Origin: Eumeta japonica | Taxonomy: Eukaryota > Arthropoda > Insecta > Lepidoptera > Psychidae | DNA length: 64,000 bases | Direction: 5' to 3' | Assembly (NCBI GenBank): GCA_005406025.1 | Contig: BGZK01000002.1 | Location: forward strand, 124,001-188,000 | Shown here: positions 12,967 through 24,700 of the stretch, in pieces | How positions within the stretch are numbered: position 1 is the first letter of the stretch | Layout of the letters: the number at the start of each line of letters is the position of its first letter | Notes under the pieces: generated by a model | The model's input: the letters and a program-made list of their open reading frames with translations, nothing else | What the model was told of the DNA's origin: nothing | Databases searched by the model: none | Position numbers and translations under genes: made by a program

Positions 12967-14595
12967 ATGATAAAGAGCCTAAGCGTCGACGAAACCGACA
13001 CGAACAACATCGAGGCGGACGTGATCGTGCTGGGCCGCAGCCTCCCCGGCGTCGTGGTCGCGCATCGGCTCCGGCAGAAGTTCGGCGACACCATGGACAT
13101 TAAGCTGCTCGACCTCTCCGGCGTCGTCGATAACTACTCGTCGCGTAACGTCACTTTCCAGGTGCCCCTCGGGGAAGACGACAGACAGCGAGAGTCACTG
13201 GACGCCGCCGATGTTTACATCGGCAATGTCGCTCATCGCTACATCATGCACTACATGACCGAATTCAACATTCCTATCCCCGAGACCCTGTTCAGGACCG
13301 AGGTTTCGGATCCGCCACAGAAGATGTATCAGTACCGCGACGGCCGCGTCGTCACCTCGCCTAATGATTATCATGAGTTTTCTTTCCTCAACTTCTTTCA
13401 GCGACTCGAATTGAACAACTATCAAAGTTCACTCGACAGACGGATGAGCGAGCTATTTAGGGGGCGACGCGAGGACGACGCCGATAGTCGCACGCTCAGG
13501 TACTACGACCGCACGTCCATGGAGAGCGATCTGGTGAGCTTTCTGCTCCTATCGGAATCGCGCGATGTGATGAGGCTCGTGGTGCGAACGGTGTGCGGTG
13601 CTTCCGCGCATTCCGTGTCGCTCCTCTTCTACCTGCATCAGTGCTATCGTAACGGAGGGTCGCGAAACTACGTCGGTGGCGCCAATACGAGTCTTCGTGA
13701 GAAACTCCTCGGATACTGCCGGAAGCGCCTCACTCGTAAGCTGCAACAGAGCGTCGAAGATATCACGTTTTTAGTCAAACCGATCAAAACAATTCGAACA
13801 TATTCCGACGAGCAGGTCATCGTCGAAACGACGAAAGGTGATTACAACTACGTGTGTAATCAACTCGCGATGGCCGTGCGCCCCGAGGAGTTATCCAAAA
13901 TTTCTTTCGAGGAAAGGTTGTTATCGAATCTTTGGGAAGCGGTAGAGTCGGCACGCGGTCTACGACCGAGACAGACGAAAAAGTTTCAGGTGAAATATGC
14001 CGAAAAGTTTTGGCGACAGCGCGGTTTCAGCGGAGAAATTTTGAGTGTGCGCGGCCCCATCCTGTGGGCGATCGAGAAACCCGTGTACTCTACGACGGGT
14101 AGTCTCGAGAAGTACTCCACGCTCGTAGGGTTTCTGGAGGCTGACGATGAAGATGAGGCGAATTCGCGCGAGGCAGTGCTGGCTCAGTTGGTCGAGCTGT
14201 TCGGAGCACAGGCGGCGTCGCCCACCGAGTACAGAGAGACGGAGGTGGAAGGGTTTGTGCCAAGGTGCGAGGACTACGTGGCGCTGCGCAGTTTGGCGCG
14301 CACGAGCAGCGCGCTCGTGGTGTGGGGCGCGCTGGACCTGTTCGCGGACGGGGACCTGGCGGCCGCGCTGGAGGCCGGCCACTCCGCTTATGTCCGTTTA
14401 GTGCTCTCGATGCGACCCCAAGCTCAGGATTTTGACGACCTGAGTGCGATGCAGTGGCGGCGCGTCCTTCCCGATACATCTTTCGTTACTTGGTTTAATA
14501 CTTTAAGTTACAATGATGGTTTTCGATACGTCATGTACTGTGGAGCTTTGTATTTAGGTTATAGAGTGTTTCGAAAATATATCATTCGTTCGTAA
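12967..14595 (+). CDS. Monoamine-oxidase-fold protein, single exon, degenerate FAD motif
   Basis: This is an uninterrupted frame of 542 codons, close to the usual size of monoamine oxidases. The start is the ATG in acaATGa at 12967; the frame extends upstream without another ATG. The N-terminus has a beta-alpha-beta unit (D-V-I-V-L-G-R-S-L-P-G, residues 18-28), where the second glycine of GxGxxG is Ser, and Asp49 ends the second strand. The G-G-R-x-T flavin motif is missing. Family features elsewhere are Y-V-G-G-A (about 235), K-F-W-R-Q-R-G-F-S-G-E, L-V-G-F-L-E-A-D, L-V-E-L-F-G and a Cys at about 434, where MAO attaches FAD. The G-T-E-T region is replaced. A hydrophobic segment at 518-535 precedes R-K, like the outer-membrane anchor of MAO. 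It is probably a pseudoenzyme or a strongly diverged oxidase. Its high GC content and lack of introns suggest a retrocopy under selection. Confidence 0.82.
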   Translation: MIKSLSVDETDTNNIEADVIVLGRSLPGVVVAHRLRQKFGDTMDIKLLDLSGVVDNYSSRNVTFQVPLGEDDRQRESLDAADVYIGNVAHRYIMHYMTEFNIPIPETLFRTEVSDPPQKMYQYRDGRVVTSPNDYHEFSFLNFFQRLELNNYQSSLDRRMSELFRGRREDDADSRTLRYYDRTSMESDLVSFLLLSESRDVMRLVVRTVCGASAHSVSLLFYLHQCYRNGGSRNYVGGANTSLREKLLGYCRKRLTRKLQQSVEDITFLVKPIKTIRTYSDEQVIVETTKGDYNYVCNQLAMAVRPEELSKISFEERLLSNLWEAVESARGLRPRQTKKFQVKYAEKFWRQRGFSGEILSVRGPILWAIEKPVYSTTGSLEKYSTLVGFLEADDEDEANSREAVLAQLVELFGAQAASPTEYRETEVEGFVPRCEDYVALRSLARTSSALVVWGALDLFADGDLAAALEAGHSAYVRLVLSMRPQAQDFDDLSAMQWRRVLPDTSFVTWFNTLSYNDGFRYVMYCGALYLGYRVFRKYIIRS

Positions 14596-14911
14596 TATCT
14601 TTTGGTGGTTGATATGCCTTTGATAAAAATATACTTAGTTTTAAAAAAAGAACTACAGAATGTATATTTGAAAGAATGATTTGGGAGTTGGAGAGGTTAA
14701 AGAAAAAAAAAATCGTGCAATTGACACATAAATCATAAACAGAAAATGATCTATAGGAAAATAATTTGTAATTAAAACATATTTGTAAAATACACATCTA
14801 GAGGTTGTTTGTTTTCAAACGATGTATGCCTTTACAAGGTTCATTATTTAATTCTTTATGCAAAGAATTGTTTTTACTATTTTTTTTTATTAATTTATTA
14901 ATCATGCGATT

Positions 14912-14917
14912 AATAAA
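14912..14917 (+). terminator. Possible polyadenylation signal of the oxidase-like gene
   Basis: An AATAAA lies about 320 bases after the stop codon of the oxidase-like gene. The surrounding DNA is AT-rich, so such hexamers also occur by chance. Confidence 0.3.
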
Positions 14918-16463
14918 AAAACTGTCAGAAACACTATAAGAGGTACTTAAATGTTTTTCTTGTTTTATTAAAAAGTATATATATGTATATATAAATTATT
15001 TAGAAGACAGAACTGTAGCCAAGTCGGTGTTAGAGGCATCTTACATGGAGGTGTGAAACAATATATAATACATTAACTTAAAAATTTGTTTTGATTATTA
15101 ACTCACTTAAAAAAATAAAATGGAAATGCGTGCAATTTCGTTGTATCGAGGTAGACGAAAAATAAATCACATTCACAACACACACTTTGTATTTCATTCT
15201 TTTTTTATCTAATTTATTACACAACATGTATATAGAAAGATTTTATACAATAGTATATAATTATTATTATTACTTATCAATATCAACAATACACAAGTAA
15301 AAAGAATTTATTAAACACTTAAATATTGGCAGTCTATTTTAATGATATGTATCCTTTGCAGTTTGGAACAGCCATTTTACTTGCTTACATTAAAGGAAGT
15401 TCCATCAAGTTTGTGATCGCTCTGTTTAGGTGCAATGGCCAAATTGTCTTGTGCTTTTAAAGAAAGTGTCCTTCTTTAGTATTGCTAGCACGTTTTACAG
15501 ATTAGTCAAAATGAAACGTAAAGTGATAGTACAATTAAATATAGTCAAATTTATCTAATGTTTAGAGAAAATATTTGAAATAAATCTTTGGAACTTCATT
15601 CGATAATATATATTTTATATATTAGTACGGATAAAAACTTCCGTAATATTTTATTTACTTTTGAATGAGAAAAACTTGAAAGTAAAGAACGATTACATAA
15701 AATAAACGCCAAGACTATTTCGAATAGTTTTGTTCAATATTTACAAAACCTCATTCATTTATTGTTAATAAATTAATTTATGTAACATTAATATTGTACG
15801 GTGAAATTCAACTTCAATATTATGTTCAATAATTTTTCCTTTTTGAATATTTTTATTGGTTTTTATCGTTTTATTAGAACTTAACAATACGTAACTGAAT
15901 CATAATATGGAATCAAAAACTTGATGGAAGATGCATTAGATATCTATTTATATTGATCACACTGCGATAATGATAAATATGAATATAATTTTATTTTTAT
16001 CTTGTATATGTTTAAATTTTATATTGAACCCCATATAAATTAATTATAATTCGAGAGTTCGTGCGACGCTATAAGAAGGCGCCATGACGTGCACGTGATT
16101 CTTGGTGGAGAAGTTCTCATTAAAATCTATGGTTAAAATTTGTGAGAAGCTTTCTCTGCATCAGAATCTGTGAATCCTTTTGCAGGCACATGAAACTAAT
16201 TTACGGACGCGGGTCGTGTGGCTATGACAGCCCTTTTTATCACTTTGAAGAACTTTAAATACTATGCAAATATGTTTTCTATGTGTGTAATAGGCTGTCG
16301 TTTTAGGACGTCGTTGTTGCATTGACGGCGGACGTTAAGGTCACCAGCAACTGCACTACTGCGGCGCGGAAGCCTTAAGATCCAAGCTCCTCAATATAAA
16401 ACAAAAGTTTGTGCGAGGGTGCGTCTGAGCAATGACGTGATTGAAGCCTGACATAATAAACTA
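14918..16463. other. AT-rich intergenic DNA
   Basis: No gene, RNA gene or clear repeat was recognised in this stretch. Confidence 0.5.
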
Positions 16464-16919
16464 AAAATTTGGTTGCCTGTAAAGTCGGTATACGGGCGAA
16501 AGTTTTACGTGACAACGACTTTGAATGGTAAAATCATTTTAATGTGAATATTCATTCGTATAGTAGGAAGAAGGATGAAATAATAGTAACAATTTAAAAC
16601 ATTTATTTATACAAAGAATTATATTTAAAACATTAATTTATACAAAGAATCTCGCACTGAATTTCATATTAACAAAATTTTATTTTTACCTTTACATACA
16701 TACGTATTTATATACAAATATACATACAATAACTTGCAATACATTTGCAAGCTATGCACTAATTCTCTAGTGCTGCGCGCGGCAGACCGATCATAGTTGA
16801 GTGGGAGAGAGACGCAAGGCATTCGGCGGGCCTCTCTCGTTCGGTGACTCATCGTTACGTTACAGCGTTACACTTTTTCAAAGTGACTCCCAGCCGCAAC
16901 CTAATTTAAGACGTTGTCA
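16464..16919 (+). repeat. Interspersed repeat family R1, copy A
   Basis: It begins aatttggttgcctgtaaagt and ends ctaatttaagacgttgtca. It is nearly identical over its whole length to 63454-63915, with small indels (for example in the gagagagacgc segment). A third, rearranged copy lies in reverse at 31842-32366. Subterminal segments ttttacgtgacaacgac and gacgttgtcacgtcaaaa (complete in copy C) are roughly inverted, which suggests a nonautonomous DNA element. Confidence 0.85.
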
Positions 16920-16922
16920 TCA

Positions 16923-16967
16923 ACCATTCAAATATAATTACATGGCACGTAATTATATTTGAATGGT
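16923..16967. repeat. Perfect 19-bp hairpin
   Basis: The arms accattcaaatataattac (16923-16941) and gtaattatatttgaatggt (16949-16967) are exact complements with a 7-base loop. It starts directly after repeat copy A. Confidence 0.9.
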
Positions 16968-17379
16968 AGCTATCTATTGCATTAAAATCCACGTATTTGT
17001 CCACATCAGTGATTAAAGTGTTACAAGTAACAACAGGAAAGCGTTAATATCTAAATCTAACAAACATGTGTTGTTTAATGTGTTTTTATAATATTTATTT
17101 ACAAAATTCTATGACCGGGAATTTTAAAAATTATTAATTGTCATTCATGTCTCAAGAGATAGAAGAAAAGGACAACAATATTAATAATTATGAAGGCTAA
17201 TAAGCCGCAAATACACTCTTCAGAGGAAAACTCTCTCAAACACCTTTAACGCATTTTTAAATACCTATCCAACGACAAGGCAATGGTGTGTGTGAAAAAA
17301 AATATTCCTCGTTACGAGAAAGCTATCCCTATTTTTATTTTCTTATTTATTATAAATAATATAATCTTAAGGCGGTTCA

Positions 17380-17490
17380 CGGAAGATGTCTGCGTATATA
17401 ATTCGTGTCAGAATCAATGAAAAAATGGCGAGATATACAGACTATAAGGGTTTTTTTTTTATCTTTGACTACGGAACCCTCAAATATACA
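17380..17490 (+). repeat. Repeat relic with tacggaaccct tail
   Basis: It contains agactataagggtttttttt and ctacggaaccctcaaa, the same tail phrase as other lepidopteran-type relics in the window. Confidence 0.5.
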
Positions 17491-17794
17491 GACTTTTATT
17501 TCTATCAAACCAAAATGTTTTCAGCGAGAATACAGTGAGTGATTTCCAAAAGTGACTGACTATATATCGTGTTGTTTAAATTCTGAACATATTAATAATC
17601 CTTTTGAATAACTGCACAAATTAAATAGACTTATTAAGCTTTCGATTCAGTATGAGTGTCAATACCGCTGACGATGTTCAAAGTTAGAGATGCGGGCAGT
17701 AGGAGGTGGGGCCTTGAGCTCGTCTTCCAGTTACTCGAACGTTAGTAAGCACTGTTGGTTGGTTTAGAAAATAATGGTCTACGATTTGTGTTTT

Positions 17795-17960
17795 TTTGGT
17801 TCTTCACGGGCAGTATTCTGGGACCCACTTTGTTTTTAGTCTATATAAACGACTTATCAACATTATCGCTATCACATGATTGCATATTTGTTACGCAGAT
17901 GACACGACTGTAGTCTTTTCTGGTAAAACTTGGAGTATTAGCAGGAAATGAAGGAAGGTT
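17795..17960 (+). pseudogene. Non-LTR retrotransposon reverse transcriptase fragment
   Basis: The translation gives G-S-I-L-G-P-T-L-F-L-V-Y-I-N-D-L-S, then after a frameshift C-Y-A-D-D-T-T-V-V-F-S. These are the RT motif before the active site and the Y-A-D-D active-site box of jockey/CR1-like LINEs. Only this piece is left, and it is not functional. Confidence 0.85.
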
Positions 17961-18701
17961 CTCCTGACTTATTCTTATGAAGATACAGAAAAAGTTACCA
18001 GTTCAGGAAAACGGAAACATGTAATCTACGGTCGCCAGAGGATAGTCGTTGCCTAGTGTGGGGTTAACAAAAATTAGTATTATTCGAAAATTTTACGATC
18101 ATTTATATTTTTAGCAGATATTTTACGTTAAATTATGTTTAGCACATTTTGTAAGTTTGAAAATTTAAAAAACAAATTATTATTATTATTTGTGCATCAC
18201 TCACGTCGCACTTTTGTGTTACACGATAGAAATTTATCATTACCGCAGCGTGAAAATTAACTTAATTTAATATTTACATTCCTTATTGTTTTAGACTTTA
18301 AAATTGTAATGTCAGACGTGACAATTTTAAAATCAATCACATTAATAGTTCGTATTTATAACAATAATTGGTTTTTTGTTGTAGTTCGACTATATATACG
18401 AGAAGACTGGATGAGAATATTGAGATGTAAATTTAAATATTGAAATTGATTTAAGTACATAAATTGACTAATAGCAATGTTTTATATTAGGAGACTACTT
18501 TGGCATCAGAGCAATGTAATAAGCTGATTCAGACGATGGATATGATATATCTTATATCTATTAAAATTACATTCTCCAGCTATAAATAACGTTTTACATT
18601 TGGCTATATTTCTTGTACTTCATTATTAAAGTATATCATAGATTCCTTTTTACCTTCGAACGTATCGTTCACACGTACCAGTGTGAGGATACCAGTTAGC
18701 G

Positions 18702-18735
18702 TCAATTAAATTTCTCATCCAGTTCCCTCGCATAA
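18702..18735 (-). CDS. Dscam2: Candidate last Dscam coding exon
   Basis: About 350 bases below the previous exon, a TTTAAATAG acceptor opens a frame. Joined to the AA left over, it reads [11 protein letters not shown] and then TGA (18702-18704). With the preceding S-S-L-I-D it would form a charged helical end to the protein. The phase fits and the peptide looks credible, but it is short and the acceptor tract is modest. No polyadenylation signal was pinned down. Confidence 0.42.
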
Positions 18736-21700
18736 CTATTTAAAGATGATGTTTTGGAAAATTCTATAAAACTAAATGAACTATGTAACAATGGGATGTG
18801 TATACATATATCTATCTCTGTTAGACGTGTATGGTACATTCTCTTCTTTCTTGCTCTTTTCTCTGTTGGTACCTGAAAAATTGTCGATTCTAATTTAAAA
18901 ATCCAAACGGGGTACTTTAAATCCTATAAAAATACGAACATTTTAACCCTATCGTTGACATATTAGGTAATTTTGAGGACAGACTATACTATATTTTTAT
19001 TTTTGGTCTACGTAATTTGTTGTTAGTTGAAATATCGAGAAGAATTATTTCGCCTTCGCCTCTAAAGGATGTTTGTTGTAGCCGTACTCACTTGTCTATC
19101 AAAGACGAGATGTCGGCGGCGACGGGCGGGCAGCTGCCGCCGGGCGGTGGGCCGTCGTTCCCGATCTGTGCCCCGCTGGTAAACAGTACAAAAGTAATTC
19201 TGGTTCAATTGTAATTTCAAGGTGAAAATCCTATCGATGATACACAATTATATCATGCCAATGGCCGCCGTCAAATTTGACAAATGAATGTATTCATGCG
19301 CTCATACTACGTAAGCTAATCATGTACAGTTTTTACTATAAGATCTAGTCGACTTGTCTTAGCTTAAATATTGTTTATGTCATAAATAAGTGTATGGTAT
19401 AGTTGAACTGATATACAAGCGAATATTATTAATTTCTGATATGTTTTATGGTGTTGGAAACCACGTAACTAGATAATTGAAAGAAATTAAACATGCTGAA
19501 ATGTAACAAAGATAAGTCATAAATTATTTTAGGGCATTTAAAATAATAGTAATACCTCTGTTTGATAATTATCTATCTAGTAATCTATGACTACAGTAAA
19601 GTACTATGGTGATCTACAGATGTGCCATACGATTTAACAGAAAGTGAAGTCAAACGGCGAGTAGGGATCTGCAGGCAAGTGGTTAAGAACCCTTTTTTTA
19701 GCAAGAAACGTTATGATCAAATCTTTAAAGTTGTATAACATACGTCAGAATATAACTATTTTAAAAACAAACAAATGTTAAAATGTATCAATGTAGGTCG
19801 AAGTAGAAACTAGGTAGTTATACGTTAATGTGCTTCACCTTAACCTTAATCATATTAAAACGATATTAAATAGCTTTATTACTTTGTTAGATTATTTTAC
19901 AGGCTTACAGAAAGGTATTTATTCCATATTAATAACACAAATTCGAAATGGCTGTCTATCTATTAGTTTGATAAACTTCGACGGTTAATCTACTCAACTG
20001 TGATGGTTAAAAACTGATACATTTGTAGATTGATATTTTTGAGTTGGTATGGGATACTTTACAATAATTGAAAACGCCAGTTTCAGAAAATCTTGTAGAT
20101 TTTGAGACGTGTTTTTGGCCGGTATTGCAACATAAAAATAACTAGTAATAAAATTATTTCACAACGCCATCTAGCAGTATATAGCTGTAGACGTCCGCCG
20201 GCGGGACCGGTATCACAACCGAGACGGGATGAGACCATTAAACCAGCAGAATTTAAATGAATAAGCTTCACGTAAATTAAACTTTACATTTTTCAAAGAC
20301 GTGAAAATTATCATTTAGAATATAACCGAACGTATCTAAGAAATAAGTTTTATATTCCTAGATGACTATTAGTTAAGAAATTATGACCTTTTTTATCAAA
20401 AGAGTATTATTAAGTTAGATTACAGCGGATTTGCGGTAAACATTTTTTTTAACGTCAATCACGATAACTTTACGACTATCTGTTAATCTATGAGGGGTTT
20501 TGCTGTCGTTAGTCGATGATAACACATTTATACACTACAATTTTCCTTGTACTTAGTTAGGAGCTCGGATTTAAATGCTTCATATTTCCTGTAAGTTCTT
20601 ATGAGTTAGTATTCCATACACACGACAGTCCGTACACGCGGTCATTCGAGATGACGCGACACAGACTCTCATGTTTGTCTGTCTCTCTCTTTGTTTGTCT
20701 AATACTGCCCGTTTTTCCGCATCTTTATTTATTATAAATTTATTGCAATGTACTATTACTTTACTAAAAAACAAAATAAAAATCCTAATTCTTTCTATTA
20801 CAAAGGAAAATAACAGTTTTGAAAAGAATATTTATTGCTTAATTTTCCCGAGAAATATTTGTGATGATTACAGAACCCTCTGTATGCGAGTCTAATTTGC
20901 ATTTGGCCAGTTTTTATTTCATGAGACGGCAATTTCTTAAACATTTGATTTAAATGAACGCATACTATTCACGCATGCGTCTTCGCCTTTTTGTCACTGT
21001 GAATCTTTATAGATCCATTAAAAGTACTTAGCCAAATGCGAATCGAATATACGCATCGAAGGTTTCGTACGTCCATACTATATGGAAAACAAAAGATTCT
21101 TTTGGTAATAAAATAAAAAAGTAGTGTTTCTTTTATCCAGTTTGGGAAGATTGGCACAAACCCGTCTCATACTTGGTCAGTTTTATATTATCTGTTTTTG
21201 GTACTTTAGAGTTTGCACCTTGATCACACCTAATGCGATAACTGTGTGTATTGCCGGTGTTACGATAAAGTCGAAACACAAAAGCTGGCGACCGGACACG
21301 ACGTAGGCTTAGCAATAGAGTACCGTCAGCACCATTTGGATATGGGACCACGTCGAAGTGGGTGCCTTAACACTGTCTGGGTCGAAAACAAAAAACCAAA
21401 ATGGGAAGTGGTATATATTTAGACATCAAAAGTATAGAATATGTATCAGGAAACAAAATACAAGGAGCTCTCTTCACTGGATTATTAAAAATCAACCGCG
21501 TTGTCAGATAGAGACATAGACTTCATCTTATTTATTATGTGAAATAAGAGTATTTGTTGTTAACTTTTAATTACTGTTTTTATTTATTCATAGTTAAGTA
21601 ACCTATTAATAATTATCTATCGATTTGTGTGAACTCTACTACAAGAACAGTAATGATTAATCATCATCGGTAATTGTTCTACCAAACGACATTAAAATTC

Positions 21701-24700
21701 CCATATTTTGTCCAATGTTAAATTCTAAATATAATGTGAACGTTTTATGTGTACGTGTGTAAGTGCATATGTGCGAGTAGGTGTAGTCGTGCAGGGGTGC
21801 ACGGGGAGGGTCGGGCGCGGGTACCTGAGTTCTACCTGCTACTCCCGCGCGCCGCACTTCGCCGCCCGCTGCCGCTGCCGTACACCGAGCCCGCCGGCGA
21901 ACCTGAACCTGCGCAGGAGTAACGATTATGATAGGTGTATACCTGCAGAAGTATCACCTATAGACGATAAGTGTTTGCGAACGAATTCTTCTTCATTACG
22001 TTTCCAGGCTTTACAGCGATAAAGTACAGAAATAGGATTGTACTTCATAAGTTTTGGAAAATAGTACGTTCAAAGAGCAGAATATGATAAAAAAATGTAG
22101 CTAAGGGCGACCTAAAAAAATCGGTTGTTAGGTTGAATTTTTAAAACTATATACATCTTGTTTCAAAAAGTCGAATATAAAAGTAAAAATTAAATGAGAT
22201 TCATTGAAATAAATTGAAATTTAGATAGCGACAAGCATGCCTTCGAAAAATCTGTGGCCTATTTGATTTCATAAGATATCCCCAGAAATGTTGAAATGCC
22301 AAGAGGCGGTTGGAAAACTGCTATACTAAGGTCTTTAGTGCTAGATCTTTAATATGTGCTGAAAAAGCGTGAACTACCTCATGATTGGTTAAATCCGTCA
22401 CTGTATTCCTTTATGGTCAAAGCTCACGGCAGATTTACACAAATTACCGCCTCCACATAAAGTCCGCTCGGCGACGTTATATTTTAATTACACAACAAAA
22501 CTTCAATTGAGTGTTGGCAACAGTTGTGGATGAGACTGAAAGTAAGATCTAGGCCGGACAAACGGGATTTCGGTAAAAGATTGAATATATGGACACACTT
22601 TTTGCCCACGAAACATGACAAGAAAAATTTTAGTCGAGTGCCTGAAGAGGCTTCAGTGCCTATGTCAGAATAAATGGTGCAATCACTGACTGGTACGAAT
22701 CCGTAGAGGTGACAACTAGGGGTGTAGCGTCACCGTTGTCGTTTAACGCATTCACGGGTAGATATCACACGATATCTGTGTGACATTGAAAGAGCACAAA
22801 TGGAAGGAGGAGGAACGGAAGAGCTATATGTCAAATGATTCTTAGTCGTAACTTCCCGTACTTAAGACTTAAGATTAATATATAAGAATGATATTTACAA
22901 TAATTCTGGCTTTTGTAGTATCAACATGACAATATACAACCAGAAAACTTTGAAAAATTATTACAGAAAGTGAAAGTGAATAGCATTATTGGAAAGCGCA
23001 TTGCGACTACTTCAGATATTCAAAACTTCAAGACACAACACGAGTGCGAGGTCAAGTCCGATGCTCGAACAAACAAACCGACGAAATGTCTATTATCTTT
23101 ACGATACACGTGTCGTGTTTAGATAATGCAGATTAGAAGGCGTCCTAAACAGGCGACAGTCAAATGTGTTTGTCGGCGTTGCCGCAGTCGGGTAGGACTA
23201 TGCGTTTGTTGCTTACGCAATGGAATGTGTCGTTTAGATTGTTACGAGGGGTTAGTGTGTGATAGGTATCATTTTTGAAATGTAAAAACCTGCATGTTTG
23301 TCTATTTGCCTGAATGTTGTTAACGATAATTATGCCTGAAATTCTCTCATTTTAGACATACTATTTGTTTGTTTATTTTCGAGAGAAAAAAACAAGGCTT
23401 AGGTTTTTTGAAATTGTTATCAAATTATGTATCTGCTGTATTTCTTTTTAAATTTACAGACGTTAACGAGATTTTGAAAATGGATTGCTAGTACGAAATT
23501 AAAAGCACATTTTCCTATAAATAAGATATATACTATTATATACCTTTTTCAATATCAAGTTAAAATCTTCAACAACGAAAATAGTTACGACTTACAAACC
23601 TCCTTCCCGAATTCACATAATTCCATGTGAGTAGTATCAGATTATTTTGAACACTGAGACGCAAGGAAATGCTGGTGAGCCACAGATCGTAATACTATAT
23701 GGTTGTTAACTTCGAACATGAGAATATTTTTTAGGTTCTCAGGTTTCAACCGTTCGAGGAGCTAGTGAATGCCGTAGAAGGAGAAGGCCTCGCCGCCTCC
23801 GGCTAACGACCTTTGGTGGTGGTGTTCGCTTGGCTGTCGCTGTTGTCGTCGGAGTCGGAGCGCGGCTCCCGCCAGGCGGCGCAGGCGGCGCGCGCGCGGT
23901 GCCGCGCCTCCACCGTCGACGACTTGGACAGGCTCGACTCGTCTGCAACAGTGCAACTTATTATGTTTTTATTATATTCACGAATGTTTAATGTGCTGTA
24001 TGTTATCGCAACAAATTGTTCATAATTCCAAATTATCCTATAATTTGTTAGAGCAAGATGCCAATACGATTTCGTCTTCAGAAAATAATTATCTTAATGT
24101 AAATAGTTATGGGTTGCTCTATGTAAGAAAAATGTGGCACAAAGCGCCCCACGCTTTTTCCACAATAATACTAGTATATTTTGTCATTGTTCATTATTTT
24201 TTTGAGTTCATATTAAGGATTATTTTTCACTTTTTAGTTTAATGTGCTTTACAAGCGTGTTTTTTAGTTTCTTTAAACTATATTTATTTTTCACTTTTTA
24301 GTTCGATTGATTGGTAAAAATTTGTAATTTTTAATAATACAACAATATTAGAATTATTAATAATGATATTACTGTTACTAAATTCTATTACAAAACTGTA
24401 ATAGAATTTAGTAACAATAATAAGCCACTTACTCTCACGCTGACGATACGTGACGAAATTATTCGATCCTGGCGATCCTGATCAGGATAAGAGGATAAAC
24501 TTATCAAATTATTGCATTGTCATTGCTCCTTCATACGTATGCAAAGTTTCAAATTAATCAGACTTCTTGAAATTGGTGAAAATTAAGCTCAAAGATTCCT
24601 TTACATACATAGTTAGTTAGTTACATACAACTCAAGCTTACAAAAACGTGTTAAAAACTCAGTACAAGAATGGACATTTTAATACAGGTTCCACGACCGT

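Noticed and set aside
13960..14479. Long open frames on the minus strand and in other plus frames inside the oxidase-like gene
   Set aside because: They are GC-driven shadows of the 542-codon frame, with Arg/Pro-rich composition and no domain.
16664..16852. 62-residue minus-strand frame starting M-S-H-R-T-R-E-A-R-R
   Set aside because: It lies entirely inside repeat copy A. Indels in copy C break the frame, so it is not a conserved gene.
22680..22780. Reverse-transcriptase-like phrase [11 protein letters not shown]
   Set aside because: It is only one weak motif with no flanking RT blocks; it is mentioned in the intron entry but not called as a gene.
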